This document shows positions 52,887-62,389 of a DNA stretch of 64,000 bases, piece after piece (within the stretch, counting starts at the first letter, position 1; each line of letters opens with the position of its first letter). This stretch comes from Paenibacillus sp. SYP-B3998 (GTDB taxonomy: Bacteria > Bacillota > Bacilli > Paenibacillales > NBRC-103111), in the NCBI RefSeq assembly GCF_010820665.1, contig NZ_JAAIKC010000001.1:620001-684000 (forward strand). The letters are read 5' to 3'. The position numbers and the translations under genes are program-made. Under the pieces are notes generated by a model. That model was not told where the DNA came from. It searched no databases and saw only the letters and a list, made by a program, of their open reading frames with translations.

Positions 52887-54197
52887 ATGGTAAAACACAC
52901 AAAGAAAGCTGTTTTATTGACATTACTTACTGTGAATATGATTGTTGTTAGCGCTTGCAGTACGGCAAATACATCCAATCAATCGTCAGCTGCTCCCACC
53001 AATGATGCCAAAGCTACTGCTGGAGCAACTGGGGAGAAAGTGACCCTTACCTATGGCGGTTGGAAACTGGACACCATAACCGAAGTTATCAAGGCGTTCC
53101 AAGCAAGTCATCCTAACATTGAAGTGAAGGCGGAGAATACGCCTTATAAACAGTATTTCACGAAATTAGAAACGTCGGCACAAGGCGGTACCATGCCAGA
53201 TGTGCTCTTGATGAATGGGCCTAATTTTATTAAGTACGCAGACAATGGCATGCTCAAGGATATTACTGGGAATATCAAGGCGGATCAACTCGATCTCAAT
53301 AACTTTCCAGCTTCTCTTGTCTCGCTTTATAGCCTAAACGGCAAAAATTACGGGATTCCAAAAGATTACGACACAATCGGATTATGGTACAACAAGAAAT
53401 TGTTTGATGAAAAAGGGGTTGCTTATCCAGATGCCTCCTGGGATTGGAACAAACTTGTTGAAGCCGCTAAGAAATTAACAGATACTTCAAAAGGCATTTA
53501 CGGCTTCGCGGCGCCAATGATGAATCAGGAAGACTACTATAATACGATTCTGCAGGCTGGCGGCAATGTGATTTCTGATGATCATAAAAAATCAGGCTAT
53601 GATCAGCCGGAAGCGATTGAAGGATTGAAATTTTTAACAGATCTTATCCAAGTGCACAAAGTTTCCCCAACCTTGGCTCAAATGACGGAAACAGCTCCAG
53701 CAGACATGTTTACTTCAGGTAAGCTAGCGATGTATTTTGATGGCTCTTGGGCAGCATTCACAATTAATCAAAATCAAGACATGAAAAATAATGCAGACGT
53801 TGCAGTACTTCCAAAGGGTAAAAAACAAGGGGTTGTTATTCACGGTCTTGGCAATGTGATCTCTGCGAACACGAAGCATCCGAAGGAAGCATGGGAATTC
53901 GTCAAGTTTTTGGCTTCCAAAGAAGCTGCGGAAATTGCCGCTAAACAAGGTGGAGCCATTCCAGCTTACAAAGGTAGCGAAACTGCATGGTTAAGCGCAT
54001 TCCCACAATATCATGCCAAAGCGTTCATCGATATGACAGCGTATGCAAGTCCTTATCCAGTGTCCAAAAACACATCTGTCTGGAATACGTATGAAACCGA
54101 TATTCTCAAAAATGCTTGGACCGGAGAGAAATCCGTTGCCGATGCAGCCAAAGAGCTTGGAGCTAAGATGAACCAAGCGTTGGCCGCAGAAAAATAA
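52887..54197 (+). CDS. Sugar ABC transporter substrate-binding lipoprotein
   Basis: 436 residues, lipoprotein signal ending VVSAC (Cys ~24) and family-1 signatures: KVTLTYGGWKLDTITEVIKAFQASHPNIEVKAENTPYKQYFTKLETSAQGGTMPDVLLMNG, YGIPKDYDTIGLWYNKKLFDEKGVAYPDASWDWNKLVEAAKKLTD. First gene of an importer operon with two permeases and an oxidoreductase; ATPase absent, as in the other clusters. Confidence 0.9.
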   Translation: MVKHTKKAVLLTLLTVNMIVVSACSTANTSNQSSAAPTNDAKATAGATGEKVTLTYGGWKLDTITEVIKAFQASHPNIEVKAENTPYKQYFTKLETSAQGGTMPDVLLMNGPNFIKYADNGMLKDITGNIKADQLDLNNFPASLVSLYSLNGKNYGIPKDYDTIGLWYNKKLFDEKGVAYPDASWDWNKLVEAAKKLTDTSKGIYGFAAPMMNQEDYYNTILQAGGNVISDDHKKSGYDQPEAIEGLKFLTDLIQVHKVSPTLAQMTETAPADMFTSGKLAMYFDGSWAAFTINQNQDMKNNADVAVLPKGKKQGVVIHGLGNVISANTKHPKEAWEFVKFLASKEAAEIAAKQGGAIPAYKGSETAWLSAFPQYHAKAFIDMTAYASPYPVSKNTSVWNTYETDILKNAWTGEKSVADAAKELGAKMNQALAAEK

Positions 54198-54202
54198 ACG
54201 AG

Positions 54203-54233
54203 TGGGAGACTCGTTCTTGTAGCGAGTCTCCCA
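54203..54233 (+). other. Stem-loop between binding-protein and permease genes
   Basis: TGGGAGACTCG and CGAGTCTCCCA are an exact 11-bp inverted pair around nine bases; there is no T-tract. Such hairpins after binding-protein genes protect the upstream mRNA and uncouple expression from that of the permeases (known for malE-type operons). Confidence 0.55.
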
Positions 54234-54265
54234 TCTATATGCCACACTCGGGAGCGTAGATATGT

Positions 54266-55180
54266 ATGCGAATGCGATTAATGACGCTTAGAAAAGCATG
54301 GTCAGGCTCAAACCGTTATTCTGATTGGTTATGGGCGTATCTGATGATATTGCCGCTCATGCTTGGTTTGATTGTTTTTTACATTTGGCCTGTGTTTCAG
54401 ACGTTTTATTTCTCGTTCACAGATTGGGGATCCTTCGGTATCCATAAGTGGGCAGGATTAGCGAACTACAAAAGGCTTTTCACGGATATAACGCTGCTTA
54501 AGTCTTTCCGCAACACCGCTATTTATATTGTCCTTGCTGTGCCAATTGGGATCATCTTGTCTATTCTTCTGGCTATTTTGCTAAATCAGAAAATCAAAGG
54601 ATTGTCTTTTTACCGGACGATGTACTTCCTTCCCGTCGTTACGATGCCAGCGGCTATCGCGATGGTTTGGAAATGGTTATACAACTCAGATTACGGATTG
54701 ATTAATTACTTTTTAAGCTTATTTCATCTTCCAGGGCCACACTGGCTGACAGATAACCGTACAGCGTTATTGTCCATTATTATTGTGGCGGTATGGTGCT
54801 CTATCGGCAGTCATATGATTATTTTCCTATCCGGACTGCAAGGCATTTCATCTTCTTATTATGAAGCCGCATCCATAGATGGAGCGAATGCAGTAACCAA
54901 ATTCATTCGAATTACATTGCCATTATTAACGCCAACACTCTTTTTCGTTACGGTCACTTCGCTAATTAGCGCCTTTCAGGTGTTCGATTTCATCTATATG
55001 ATGGTTGGGGATATCGTTATTGAATCTACGCAGTCCATTGTTTTCCTCTATTTTAAATACGGATTTTTGCAAAACAGCAAGGGTTACGCTTCTTCCATTG
55101 CAGTATTGTTATTCATCATTATTTTACTGATCACGTATGTGCAGCTAAAGATTCAGAAGAAATGGGTTCACTATGAATAA
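54266..55180 (+). CDS. Sugar ABC transporter permease (MalF/UgpA-like)
   Basis: 304 residues with six membrane segments, the EAA loop SSSYYEAASIDGANAVTKFIRITLPLLTPTLFFV and QTFYFSFTDWGSFGIHKWAGLANYKRLF. GGAG lies 11 bases before the ATG used. Further in-frame ATGs follow within six codons. Confidence 0.88.
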   Translation: MRMRLMTLRKAWSGSNRYSDWLWAYLMILPLMLGLIVFYIWPVFQTFYFSFTDWGSFGIHKWAGLANYKRLFTDITLLKSFRNTAIYIVLAVPIGIILSILLAILLNQKIKGLSFYRTMYFLPVVTMPAAIAMVWKWLYNSDYGLINYFLSLFHLPGPHWLTDNRTALLSIIIVAVWCSIGSHMIIFLSGLQGISSSYYEAASIDGANAVTKFIRITLPLLTPTLFFVTVTSLISAFQVFDFIYMMVGDIVIESTQSIVFLYFKYGFLQNSKGYASSIAVLLFIIILLITYVQLKIQKKWVHYE

Positions 55181-55192
55181 GGAGGCGATCAG

Positions 55193-56038
55193 ATGAATGT
55201 GAAATCGCAGCGTTATAAATCAACACGTTTTCAGCTGGGAATCGTCCACCTGATTCTCATCCTCGGCTCCGTCATCATGGTGGGTCCTTTCCTATGGATG
55301 TTTCTTACTTCGGTGAAAACATTAGGAGAATCGACGGCAGTACCTCCGATTCTATTTCCACATCAATTTCAATGGTCGAACTATACAAAAGTGTTCGTGA
55401 ACTTGCCGTTTTTCACCTTTTACTGGAACACGTTCATTACAACCGTAGCCAAGGTAATCGGACAGCTTATTATTTGTTCCTTAGCAGCCTATGCGTTTGC
55501 GCGGATCGCGTTCCCGGGCCGCAATTTCTTTTTTATGCTGATGCTGTCCGTCCTGATGGTTCCGGGTCAAGTGTTTCTCATTCCCCAATATATGATCATG
55601 AAAGATCTCGGTTGGTTGAACTCACTAACGGCGCTTATCGTGCCGGGGTTGTTCAGCGCTTTTGGCACCTTCTTGTTAAGACAGTTTTTCATGACGCTGC
55701 CGCACGAGCTTGAAGAAGCAGCGAAGCTAGACGGCTGCAACCAGCTCCGCATATACTGGCGGATCATGCTGCCGCTTGCCAAACCGGGTATGATCGCTTT
55801 GGCAATTTTCACAATGCTGTGGTCATGGAATGATCTCATGTGGCCGTTAATCGTTAACAGCTCTCCTGATAAAATGGTCCTTTCTGCAGGCATCGCGTTC
55901 CTGCAAGGGGAGCATCAGACCAACTACACCATTATTATGGCAGGTTCGATGATGGCTATTTTGCCCATGATCATCATTTTCTTTATTTTTCAACGTTCAT
56001 TTATAGAAGGCATTGCTTTCACTGGAGGCAAGTCATAA
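55193..56038 (+). CDS. Carbohydrate ABC transporter permease (MalG-like)
   Basis: 281 residues, EAA loop LPHELEEAAKLDGCNQLRIYWRIMLPLAKPGMIAL and C-terminus QRSFIEGIAFTGGKS. Starts 12 bases after the preceding permease behind AAGGAGG. Confidence 0.9.
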   Translation: MNVKSQRYKSTRFQLGIVHLILILGSVIMVGPFLWMFLTSVKTLGESTAVPPILFPHQFQWSNYTKVFVNLPFFTFYWNTFITTVAKVIGQLIICSLAAYAFARIAFPGRNFFFMLMLSVLMVPGQVFLIPQYMIMKDLGWLNSLTALIVPGLFSAFGTFLLRQFFMTLPHELEEAAKLDGCNQLRIYWRIMLPLAKPGMIALAIFTMLWSWNDLMWPLIVNSSPDKMVLSAGIAFLQGEHQTNYTIIMAGSMMAILPMIIIFFIFQRSFIEGIAFTGGKS

Positions 56039-56055
56039 GGAAGAGGGAATCGACG

Positions 56056-57324
56056 ATGCAAAAAGTTACGGCAATTCTATTAGGTGCAGGCAGTCGCGGG
56101 GCTCATGCCTACGCGCCTTATGCCTTAAATTATCCTCACGAGCTTGATATTCTCGCGGTTGCAGAGCCAGACGAGGAGAGACGAAATGCGTTCGTAGCCG
56201 CGCACAATATTGCCGAGGCGCATGCCTATGCGGATTGGGATCAACTATTGGCACAACCCAAAATGGCTGATATCGCGATTATTTGTACACAAGATCAGAT
56301 GCACTATCACCCGACGCTCAAAGCGTTGGAGCTTGGTTATCATATCCTTCTGGAAAAACCAATGTCTCCAACACCGGAAGAATGTGTAGAAATGGAGCTA
56401 GCGGCCAAGAAGCACAATCGATTGCTGACGATCTGCCACGTACTGCGTTATACATCCTTTTGGACGGCGATGAAGCACGTTATTGACGAAGGGAAAATCG
56501 GTCAAATCGCTTCCATTCAATTAAATGAAAATGTGGGCAACATGCATATGGCGCACAGCTTTGTTCGTGGGAATTGGAACAACTCGGACACATCAAGCCC
56601 GATGATTTTGGCCAAATCCTGTCATGATATGGATATCCTATCCTATATCATGAATGAGCCGTGCGAGCGTGTGAGCTCATTCGGATCATTAATGCATTTC
56701 AAAGCGGAAAACGCGCCGGAGGGCGCACCTGCACGCTGTTTGGACGGCTGTCCTGCGGAAGCGACATGCCAATATTATGCACCCAAATATTATTTGGGCA
56801 CGGGTAGAGGCTGGGCATCCAAGTTTACAATGGATACTAGCTTAGAGGGAATTCTCTCTGCTCTGCGCACTTCGCCTTACGGCAAATGTGTCTACCGTAG
56901 TGACAACAATGTCGTCGACCATCAAGTCGTTAACATGGAGTTTGAAAGTGGTGCGACAGCTATGTTCAGCATGTGTGGATTTACTAGAGATAACACCCGT
57001 ATTGTGCAAGTGATGGGCACGAAGGGCGATATTAAAGGAAATATGGAGGAGAATGAATTTACCGTTCATGATTTCATAACGAATCAGAAGACGACCATTC
57101 AAGTTGATGCATCTGCAGAAGGACACAGCGGGGGAGACGCGGGAATCGTACGCAGTTTTCTGCGCGAAGTCAGAAGCTATGCGGGTGGAGAAAGTTCGTC
57201 CTCTGCATCGGCGTCAGTCCGAAGCCATCTCATGGCGTTCGCAGCAGAGGAGTCACGTCTCAATCAAGGCAAACCTGTAGAAATCGAAGCCCTTTACCAA
57301 CGGTTGGTGCCAAATCCAGTCTAG
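56056..57324 (+). CDS. Gfo/Idh/MocA family oxidoreductase with Cys-rich insert
   Basis: 422 residues. Rossmann fold ILLGAGSRGAHAYAPYAL, the signature LLEKPMSPTPEE and the C-terminal MocA-like domain with DHQVVNMEFESGATAMFSMCGFTR. A Cys-rich segment (RCLDGCPAEATCQYYAPKYYLG, ~230-250) is an insertion not found in all members; it could bind a metal. It acts on sugars or sugar acids using NAD(P), probably the ligand of the preceding importer (17 bases upstream). GGAAGAGGGAATCG precedes the ATG. Confidence 0.85.
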   Translation: MQKVTAILLGAGSRGAHAYAPYALNYPHELDILAVAEPDEERRNAFVAAHNIAEAHAYADWDQLLAQPKMADIAIICTQDQMHYHPTLKALELGYHILLEKPMSPTPEECVEMELAAKKHNRLLTICHVLRYTSFWTAMKHVIDEGKIGQIASIQLNENVGNMHMAHSFVRGNWNNSDTSSPMILAKSCHDMDILSYIMNEPCERVSSFGSLMHFKAENAPEGAPARCLDGCPAEATCQYYAPKYYLGTGRGWASKFTMDTSLEGILSALRTSPYGKCVYRSDNNVVDHQVVNMEFESGATAMFSMCGFTRDNTRIVQVMGTKGDIKGNMEENEFTVHDFITNQKTTIQVDASAEGHSGGDAGIVRSFLREVRSYAGGESSSSASASVRSHLMAFAAEESRLNQGKPVEIEALYQRLVPNPV

Positions 57325-57342
57325 AGATGGCGAAGACCACTT

Positions 57343-57903
57343 TTAAGAAGCAGGATAGTAGATGATGGTTTTGTACACCGTTTTGGTGTCTGCAACGTTT
57401 TTGTAATAGTGCGGACGATCAGCGGTGAAGTGTATCGCATCCCCGATATCGAGGGTGAAGCTTTCTTCGAAGACGGTTAGCTCAAGCTTGCCGCTTACCA
57501 TCAGAATATATTCCTCAACGCCTTCGTTATGGGGCTCGGAAGCGTGACTGCAGCCGGGCTCCATTTCTACTGTGTACACCTCAAAACCTTTTTGAGGGTT
57601 AAAAGGGAAAAGTGGATAGGCGCGGTATTGCCCATCTTCTTCTTCGAAAGGGGATAAATCTGCTCCCCGTACAACGGTAACTTGCGGCTCGTCGTCTTCG
57701 ATCAGGCTCGTAAAGGAAATTTGTAAACCACTCACAATTTTCCATAAAACCGATATGGTCGGATTTGAATCTCCTCGCTCAATTTGCCCCAACATCGCCT
57801 TGCTAACACCTGTCAGCTCGGCTACTTGATCTAAACTCAGACCTCTCGTTCGACGAATGTTTAACAGCTTTCGTCCTACCTTTTTGTGGATCGGCTCCTG
57901 CAT
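57343..57903 (-). CDS. XRE-family regulator with C-terminal cupin domain
   Basis: 186 residues: HTH_3 (VGRKLLNIRRTRGLSLDQVAELTGVSKAMLGQIERGDSNPTISVLWKIVSGLQ) and a cupin (EMEPGCSHASEPHNEGVEEYILMVSGKLELTVFEESFTLDIGDAIHFTADRPHYYKN). Regulators of this type bind small molecules in the cupin. It is divergent to tdh-kbl, its probable target. AAAAGGAG precedes the ATG. Confidence 0.9.
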   Translation of the reverse strand: MQEPIHKKVGRKLLNIRRTRGLSLDQVAELTGVSKAMLGQIERGDSNPTISVLWKIVSGLQISFTSLIEDDEPQVTVVRGADLSPFEEEDGQYRAYPLFPFNPQKGFEVYTVEMEPGCSHASEPHNEGVEEYILMVSGKLELTVFEESFTLDIGDAIHFTADRPHYYKNVADTKTVYKTIIYYPAS

Positions 57904-58023
57904 ATTTGTACACTCCTTTTCACGTAATCGTCGCTTATAAAAAATGCCTATTTACAATATAGCATACATTCGTGTAACATCATATACAGATGGTAAAACG
58001 CACGTATGTACACTATAGTACAT
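57904..58023. promoter_or_regulatory. Divergent XRE-tdh region with a palindromic operator
   Basis: ATGTAC-N6-GTACAT (58006-58023) overlaps a likely -10 (TATAGT) of the tdh promoter. A partial copy TTGTACACT (57906-57914) lies at the start of the XRE gene. Both fit binding by the cupin regulator; this is inferred. Confidence 0.5.
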
Positions 58024-58044
58024 TCATCTTAGGGAGGCATTGCG

Positions 58045-59085
58045 ATGGGCGCAAGTATGATTGGACTGGTTAAAGAGCATCGAGGTTATGGCGCAACATT
58101 GAAAGAAGTTCCTGTACCGACTTGTGGGGATGACGAAGTACTTGTTCGTGTTCAAGCGACGTCGATCTGTGGAACAGACTTGCACATTTATAAATGGGAT
58201 GCATGGGCAGAACGCACAGTCATCACCCCAAACGTTTTTGGACATGAATTTGCGGGAACGGTCGTAGAAGTCGGAGCAAGGGCAGCAGGCGTGCGTGTGG
58301 GCGATTATGTCTCCGCTGAGGGACATATGGTGTGTGGCACTTGCAAAGCCTGCCGAACAGGGAATGCTCATGTATGCCCGAATACCAAGAGCTTCGGAAT
58401 TACAGCGCCAGGCTGTTTTGCAGAATACGCGATTGTGAAAGCCAGCAACATTATTCATAATGACGCTAATCTGCCCAGTGAAATCGCTTGTTTGCAAGAT
58501 CCGCTAGGCAATGCGGTGCAAACCGTTTTATCCGGAGATATTGTTGGGAAAACAGTTGCGATCATCGGGGTCGGGCCCATTGGTTTGTTAGCGATTAAAG
58601 TAGCCAAAGCATGCGGCGCGGGTGCGATCTATGCGGTTGATATTAATCCGAATCGGCTGCAGATGGCTCGGCAGATGGGGGCTGACTCAACGATTCATGC
58701 TTTGGAAACGCGTACATCTGAAGCTTTACGCGCGTTAACTGGCGGCGAAGGCGTGGACGTTGTCCTTGAAATGTCCGGCAATCCGCAAGCAATCGTTGAT
58801 GGCTTTGCAGCTGCGGCCAATGCGGGCAGAGTCTCTTTACTTGGCATTCCGACCCAAGAGGTATCGCTTGACATAACGAATCAAATTATTTTTAAAGGAC
58901 TGAAGGTCGAAGGGATAACGGGCCGGAAGATGTATCAAACTTGGTATCAAATGAAAGGCCTACTCAATCAACATCGTCTTGATCTTGCATCAGTCATTAC
59001 ACATAAGTTTAAATTAGATCAATATGAAGAAGCCTTTCAATTAATGAACGAAGGGCAATGCGGTAAAATTGTATTTATACACTAA
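58045..59085 (+). CDS. tdh: L-threonine 3-dehydrogenase
   Basis: 346 residues, the usual Tdh length. Zinc-binding MDR enzyme: catalytic-zinc motif SICGTDLHIYKWDAWA, structural-zinc cysteines CGTCKACRTGNAHVC, cofactor site AIIGVGPIGLLAIKVAKACGA. The Tdh-specific segment GITGRKMYQTWYQMKGLL is present. It oxidises L-threonine to 2-amino-3-oxobutanoate with NAD. The product goes to the next enzyme, whose gene starts 18 bases later. AGGGAGGCATTGCG precedes the ATG. Confidence 0.93.
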   Translation: MGASMIGLVKEHRGYGATLKEVPVPTCGDDEVLVRVQATSICGTDLHIYKWDAWAERTVITPNVFGHEFAGTVVEVGARAAGVRVGDYVSAEGHMVCGTCKACRTGNAHVCPNTKSFGITAPGCFAEYAIVKASNIIHNDANLPSEIACLQDPLGNAVQTVLSGDIVGKTVAIIGVGPIGLLAIKVAKACGAGAIYAVDINPNRLQMARQMGADSTIHALETRTSEALRALTGGEGVDVVLEMSGNPQAIVDGFAAAANAGRVSLLGIPTQEVSLDITNQIIFKGLKVEGITGRKMYQTWYQMKGLLNQHRLDLASVITHKFKLDQYEEAFQLMNEGQCGKIVFIH

Positions 59086-59103
59086 CCGTTACAGGAGGCG
59101 GCT

Positions 59104-60282
59104 ATGAACTATTTGAATGATTTAGCGGCGGATATTGCAGGGTGGAAACGGGATGGAAGGTATCGTTCGCTTAAGATTTGGGAAAGCGGTTCCGAAACAT
59201 GGATGCACTTGAACGGAAGGCCAATTCTCCAAATGTCCTCGAACAACTATTTGGGACTCACTACGCATCCCAAATTGAAACAAGCAGCGATTCAAGCCAT
59301 TGAGAAATACGGGGTAGGCAGCGGATCAGTTCGGACGATTACAGGAACGTTAGATATTCATGACGAGTTGGAACTTGAACTTGCCAAATTCAAAGGCACA
59401 GAAGCAGCACTCGTTTTCCAGTCAGGCTTCACGACGAATCAGGGCGCTTTGGCGTCCATCCTTGGGGCAGACGATGTCGTCATTAGCGACGAATTGAACC
59501 ACGCCAGCATTATAGACGGCATACGGCTGACTAAAGCGAGCAGGAAGATTTTCGCCCATAAGGACATGGATCAATTGGAAGCGGTTCTCAAGGAAACACA
59601 GCATCATCGTAAACGGGTAATCGTGACAGATGGCGTGTTTAGTATGGATGGGGACATTGCTCCGCTTCCTCATATTGTGCAATTAGCCGAGGCCTATGAC
59701 GCGATTGTTTATGTGGATGATGCGCATGCCAGCGGTGTGCTAGGCAAGAACGGCAAAGGATCGACGGATCATTTTGGTCTTCATGGGCGCGTTCACATCC
59801 AGATCGGCACCTTGTCTAAAGCGATTGGCGCTGTTGGCGGCTATGTGGCAGGTGCGCAGCTCCTGAAAGAGCATTTGATTCATACGGCGCGGCCGTTTTT
59901 GTTCAGTACCTCGCAGCCGCCAGCTGTTGCCGCGACATGTTTGGCAGCCATTCAAGTCCTGCAGGAAAGCTCGGATTTGGTAACGAAGCTGTGGAACAAT
60001 GCCAATGGATTCCGAGCAGATTTGAACCAGCTTGGCTTTGATACAGGCGCTAGTGAAACACCAATTATCCCGATCATTGTCGGCGATCCGGCCCAAACGA
60101 TGCGTTTCTCGGATCGTCTGTTGGAGGAAGGCATCTTCGCGCAAGGGATCGTATATCCGACTGTCGCGATGGATAAAGGGCGGGTACGGCTGATTGTGAC
60201 CGCACAGCATTCGGAGGACGATTTATCCTTTGCCCTGCATGCATTATCGAAGGTTGGTCGCGAATTCGGTCTCATCTCTTAA
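59104..60282 (+). CDS. kbl: Glycine C-acetyltransferase (2-amino-3-ketobutyrate CoA ligase)
   Basis: 392 residues, alpha-oxoamine synthase family, PLP Lys239 in GTLSKAIGAVGGY. Signatures MSSNNYLGLTTHP, GVGSGSVRTITGTLDIHDELE and YVDDAHASGVLGKNGKGSTDHF point to Kbl. With Tdh it converts threonine to glycine and acetyl-CoA. ACAGGAGGCGG precedes the ATG. A bidirectional terminator follows. Confidence 0.93.
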   Translation: MNYLNDLAADIAGWKRDGRYRSLKIWESGSETWMHLNGRPILQMSSNNYLGLTTHPKLKQAAIQAIEKYGVGSGSVRTITGTLDIHDELELELAKFKGTEAALVFQSGFTTNQGALASILGADDVVISDELNHASIIDGIRLTKASRKIFAHKDMDQLEAVLKETQHHRKRVIVTDGVFSMDGDIAPLPHIVQLAEAYDAIVYVDDAHASGVLGKNGKGSTDHFGLHGRVHIQIGTLSKAIGAVGGYVAGAQLLKEHLIHTARPFLFSTSQPPAVAATCLAAIQVLQESSDLVTKLWNNANGFRADLNQLGFDTGASETPIIPIIVGDPAQTMRFSDRLLEEGIFAQGIVYPTVAMDKGRVRLIVTAQHSEDDLSFALHALSKVGREFGLIS

Positions 60283-60296
60283 TCGGAATAAAAGCA

Positions 60297-60326
60297 GAAA
60301 GGGTAGACACGAGGTCTACCCTTTTC
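60297..60326. terminator. Bidirectional hairpin terminator after kbl
   Basis: AAAGGGTAGAC and GTCTACCCTTT are exact 11-bp inverted copies around a five-base loop, then TTCTC. Also serves the convergent gene. Confidence 0.8.
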
Positions 60327-60337
60327 TCATATGGAGC

Positions 60338-61696
60338 TTATTTAAAGTCACCTAGCAAATAGTTATAGAAAGGCTCGTCAACCCAGAACTTATAAGATTC
60401 AACATCCAGAGCTGGGTTGATTTTTTTGATGCCTGTTACGACATCAGCTGATTTATCGCTAAGCGAAAAGGATTGCGCGTAGTAATGTCCTTTTGTAATT
60501 TTGTTGTTAGCGATTTCTTTATAGTCTTTTATGGAAGTGAGGGAGTAGTAAAGCGGCTGCCACCAAGAAGCATAGATAAGTCCGGTTTCATCCTTACTAT
60601 TTTTCTTTGCGTATTGGAAAATAACTTGTTGGAACTTGTCTTTTTGTTCGGCACTCGTGAATTCGAACTCGATATCATATTCCTTCGCATAGGCGATATA
60701 GTTGCCGTTATCGATTTGAACAACTTTGTAATCGTCGGTTTGGGTCGGCTCTCCCCATTCTTTCAAATAAATGAATGCCGATGTTTTTGGCTCCAGTTGC
60801 ACTTTGGCTTCGATGCCCTCGCTGCGAAGCAGGCCGATCAATTGCGTCGCGTGCGTGATATCGGAATGACCGTATGTAAGGGATAGCTTTTTATCGAAAT
60901 TCGCATTAAAGCGAGTATCCTTGAGATTATAGCCCGTGACTAGATTCTTTTTCAATGCTTCATCGAACACAGCCCGCAGGTCGCTTGGCGTGATTAAGTC
61001 TTCTGTTTGCCAAGCGTCATTTACTTTTCTGAAAATATTCTCGTCGAACGTGGTGCCGATGTAATGCTTATATTGGCCTTGGAAGGTTAGGATTTGGACC
61101 AACAAGTCGCTTACAAAGCTGTCAGTTGCAGCGTCATTGGGCTTGAATGCGGAGAGATTCTCCGAAGTCAGGAGACCTGTATCTACAGCAACAGCAAGCT
61201 CTTGCGCGGCTTGAAGCGTAAGCTGGTTGTCTTGGTCATAATCAATATGGATTTTATTCAATGCGGCTTTGATTTTATCCTTGGAGTATGTATAAGCTAG
61301 CTCTTTTATTCCCGCGGCTTTTACGGCGATGAAGGTGGCTTGGAGCTCTGAAAGCGGTTGGTCGCCTTGCAGCTTATTTTCGCTTAAAATGCCTTTTTCG
61401 AGAAGAGCCTGAGCAGCCTTGTAATAGGGGCTGTCTTTTTGCAAGTCAGTAAATTTATTTTCTTGTTCTTTGGCGTCCAACTTGAGAATACGATCAACCG
61501 CATTAACGAAGTCCCCTTTAGATAAGGAAGCGGATAAGCTGATGTTGTAATTATCCTTTAAAAACTGCTTGTATTCGGTGGCGGAGCCGTTCGTTTCAGC
61601 AGCCAACACAACAGGGCTGAATGCGGAAACCGAGGCGAAAAGTACTGCGGATAATGCGACTGCTTGGACGGTCTTTAAGGAATGTAATCGTTTCAT
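60338..61696 (-). CDS. Secreted protein with SLH-like N-terminal region, otherwise unknown
   Basis: 452 residues. Signal peptide ~1-33 (AVALSAVLFASVSAFSPVVLAAE). Residues ~35-190 contain degenerate SLH-type repeats (NISLSASLSKGDFVNAVDRILKL, FTDLQKDSPYYKAAQALLEKGILSENKLQGDQPLSELQATFIAVKAAG). The remaining ~260 residues (GHSDITHATQLIGLLRSEGIEAKVQLEPKTSAFIYLKEWGEP) I do not recognise. Likely attached to the cell wall. GGAGGTG lies 12 bases before the ATG. Confidence 0.7.
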   Translation of the reverse strand: MKRLHSLKTVQAVALSAVLFASVSAFSPVVLAAETNGSATEYKQFLKDNYNISLSASLSKGDFVNAVDRILKLDAKEQENKFTDLQKDSPYYKAAQALLEKGILSENKLQGDQPLSELQATFIAVKAAGIKELAYTYSKDKIKAALNKIHIDYDQDNQLTLQAAQELAVAVDTGLLTSENLSAFKPNDAATDSFVSDLLVQILTFQGQYKHYIGTTFDENIFRKVNDAWQTEDLITPSDLRAVFDEALKKNLVTGYNLKDTRFNANFDKKLSLTYGHSDITHATQLIGLLRSEGIEAKVQLEPKTSAFIYLKEWGEPTQTDDYKVVQIDNGNYIAYAKEYDIEFEFTSAEQKDKFQQVIFQYAKKNSKDETGLIYASWWQPLYYSLTSIKDYKEIANNKITKGHYYAQSFSLSDKSADVVTGIKKINPALDVESYKFWVDEPFYNYLLGDFK

Positions 61697-61779
61697 AGGA
61701 AGAAAGCACCTCCGAGATTTTTTTAATTCTTATAGGATTAGTATGATTTATTGCACTATATCAAGTATACTATCTTGTG

Positions 61780-62208
61780 TCAATGTATTTTTGAGTCCCC
61801 GTTCAAGCGCTTCTCCATGACTACGTAAGGGAAGCCCTCTTTTGTAAATACCTGATTTGTTTCTTGCAAGCCAAACTTAGCGTAGAAATCCGCTTTAGAC
61901 TTTCTAGCGTTGCATCGAATGATGCGCACACCTTGAGATTGCGCTTCATTAATGATGAAGTGAAGAAGCATACTGCCGTAGCCTTTTCCTTGTTCTTGTT
62001 CTAATGTGGCGAATTTGCGAAATTGAGCTTCATGCTCATGAAGGATGAAGAGGGAGATGACGGATAGAAGGCGTTGACCATCGAAAAGTCCATAATGCAA
62101 GCCATTTTCATCATCTTCCAATTTGACAAAATCAATGGGACGGTCAGGCCACATGACCGCATGTCGTAATGTCCAAGCGAGTTCTTTCTCAATACGTGCG
62201 ATCTTCAT
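61780..62208 (-). CDS. GNAT family N-acetyltransferase
   Basis: 142 residues with the acetyl-CoA loop ATLEQEQGKGYGSMLLHFIINEA (Q/RxxGxG/A) and IRCNARKSKADFYAKFGLQET. Cytoplasmic acyltransferase; acceptor unknown. GGAGG precedes the ATG. Confidence 0.85.
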   Translation of the reverse strand: MKIARIEKELAWTLRHAVMWPDRPIDFVKLEDDENGLHYGLFDGQRLLSVISLFILHEHEAQFRKFATLEQEQGKGYGSMLLHFIINEAQSQGVRIIRCNARKSKADFYAKFGLQETNQVFTKEGFPYVVMEKRLNGDSKIH

Positions 62209-62307
62209 AAGGATTCATCCCTCCAAATTGTTGACATGTTAGGTGGAATTGACTACTATCAGTTTAGTTGGAAAAGTCACAATTTGTCGAATAGCAAAAA
62301 AATATCT

Positions 62308-62336
62308 TTGACTATATCCGAGTTATTTAGTAGGAT
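62308..62336 (+). promoter_or_regulatory. Candidate sigma-A promoter of the BMP-type operon
   Basis: TTGACT and TAGGAT separated by 17 bases, 53 bases before the ATG. Confidence 0.5.
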
Positions 62337-62389
62337 ATACCTAAAGTATAGATTATACATACATATGTAAAAGGGGAGAAACCACACAC

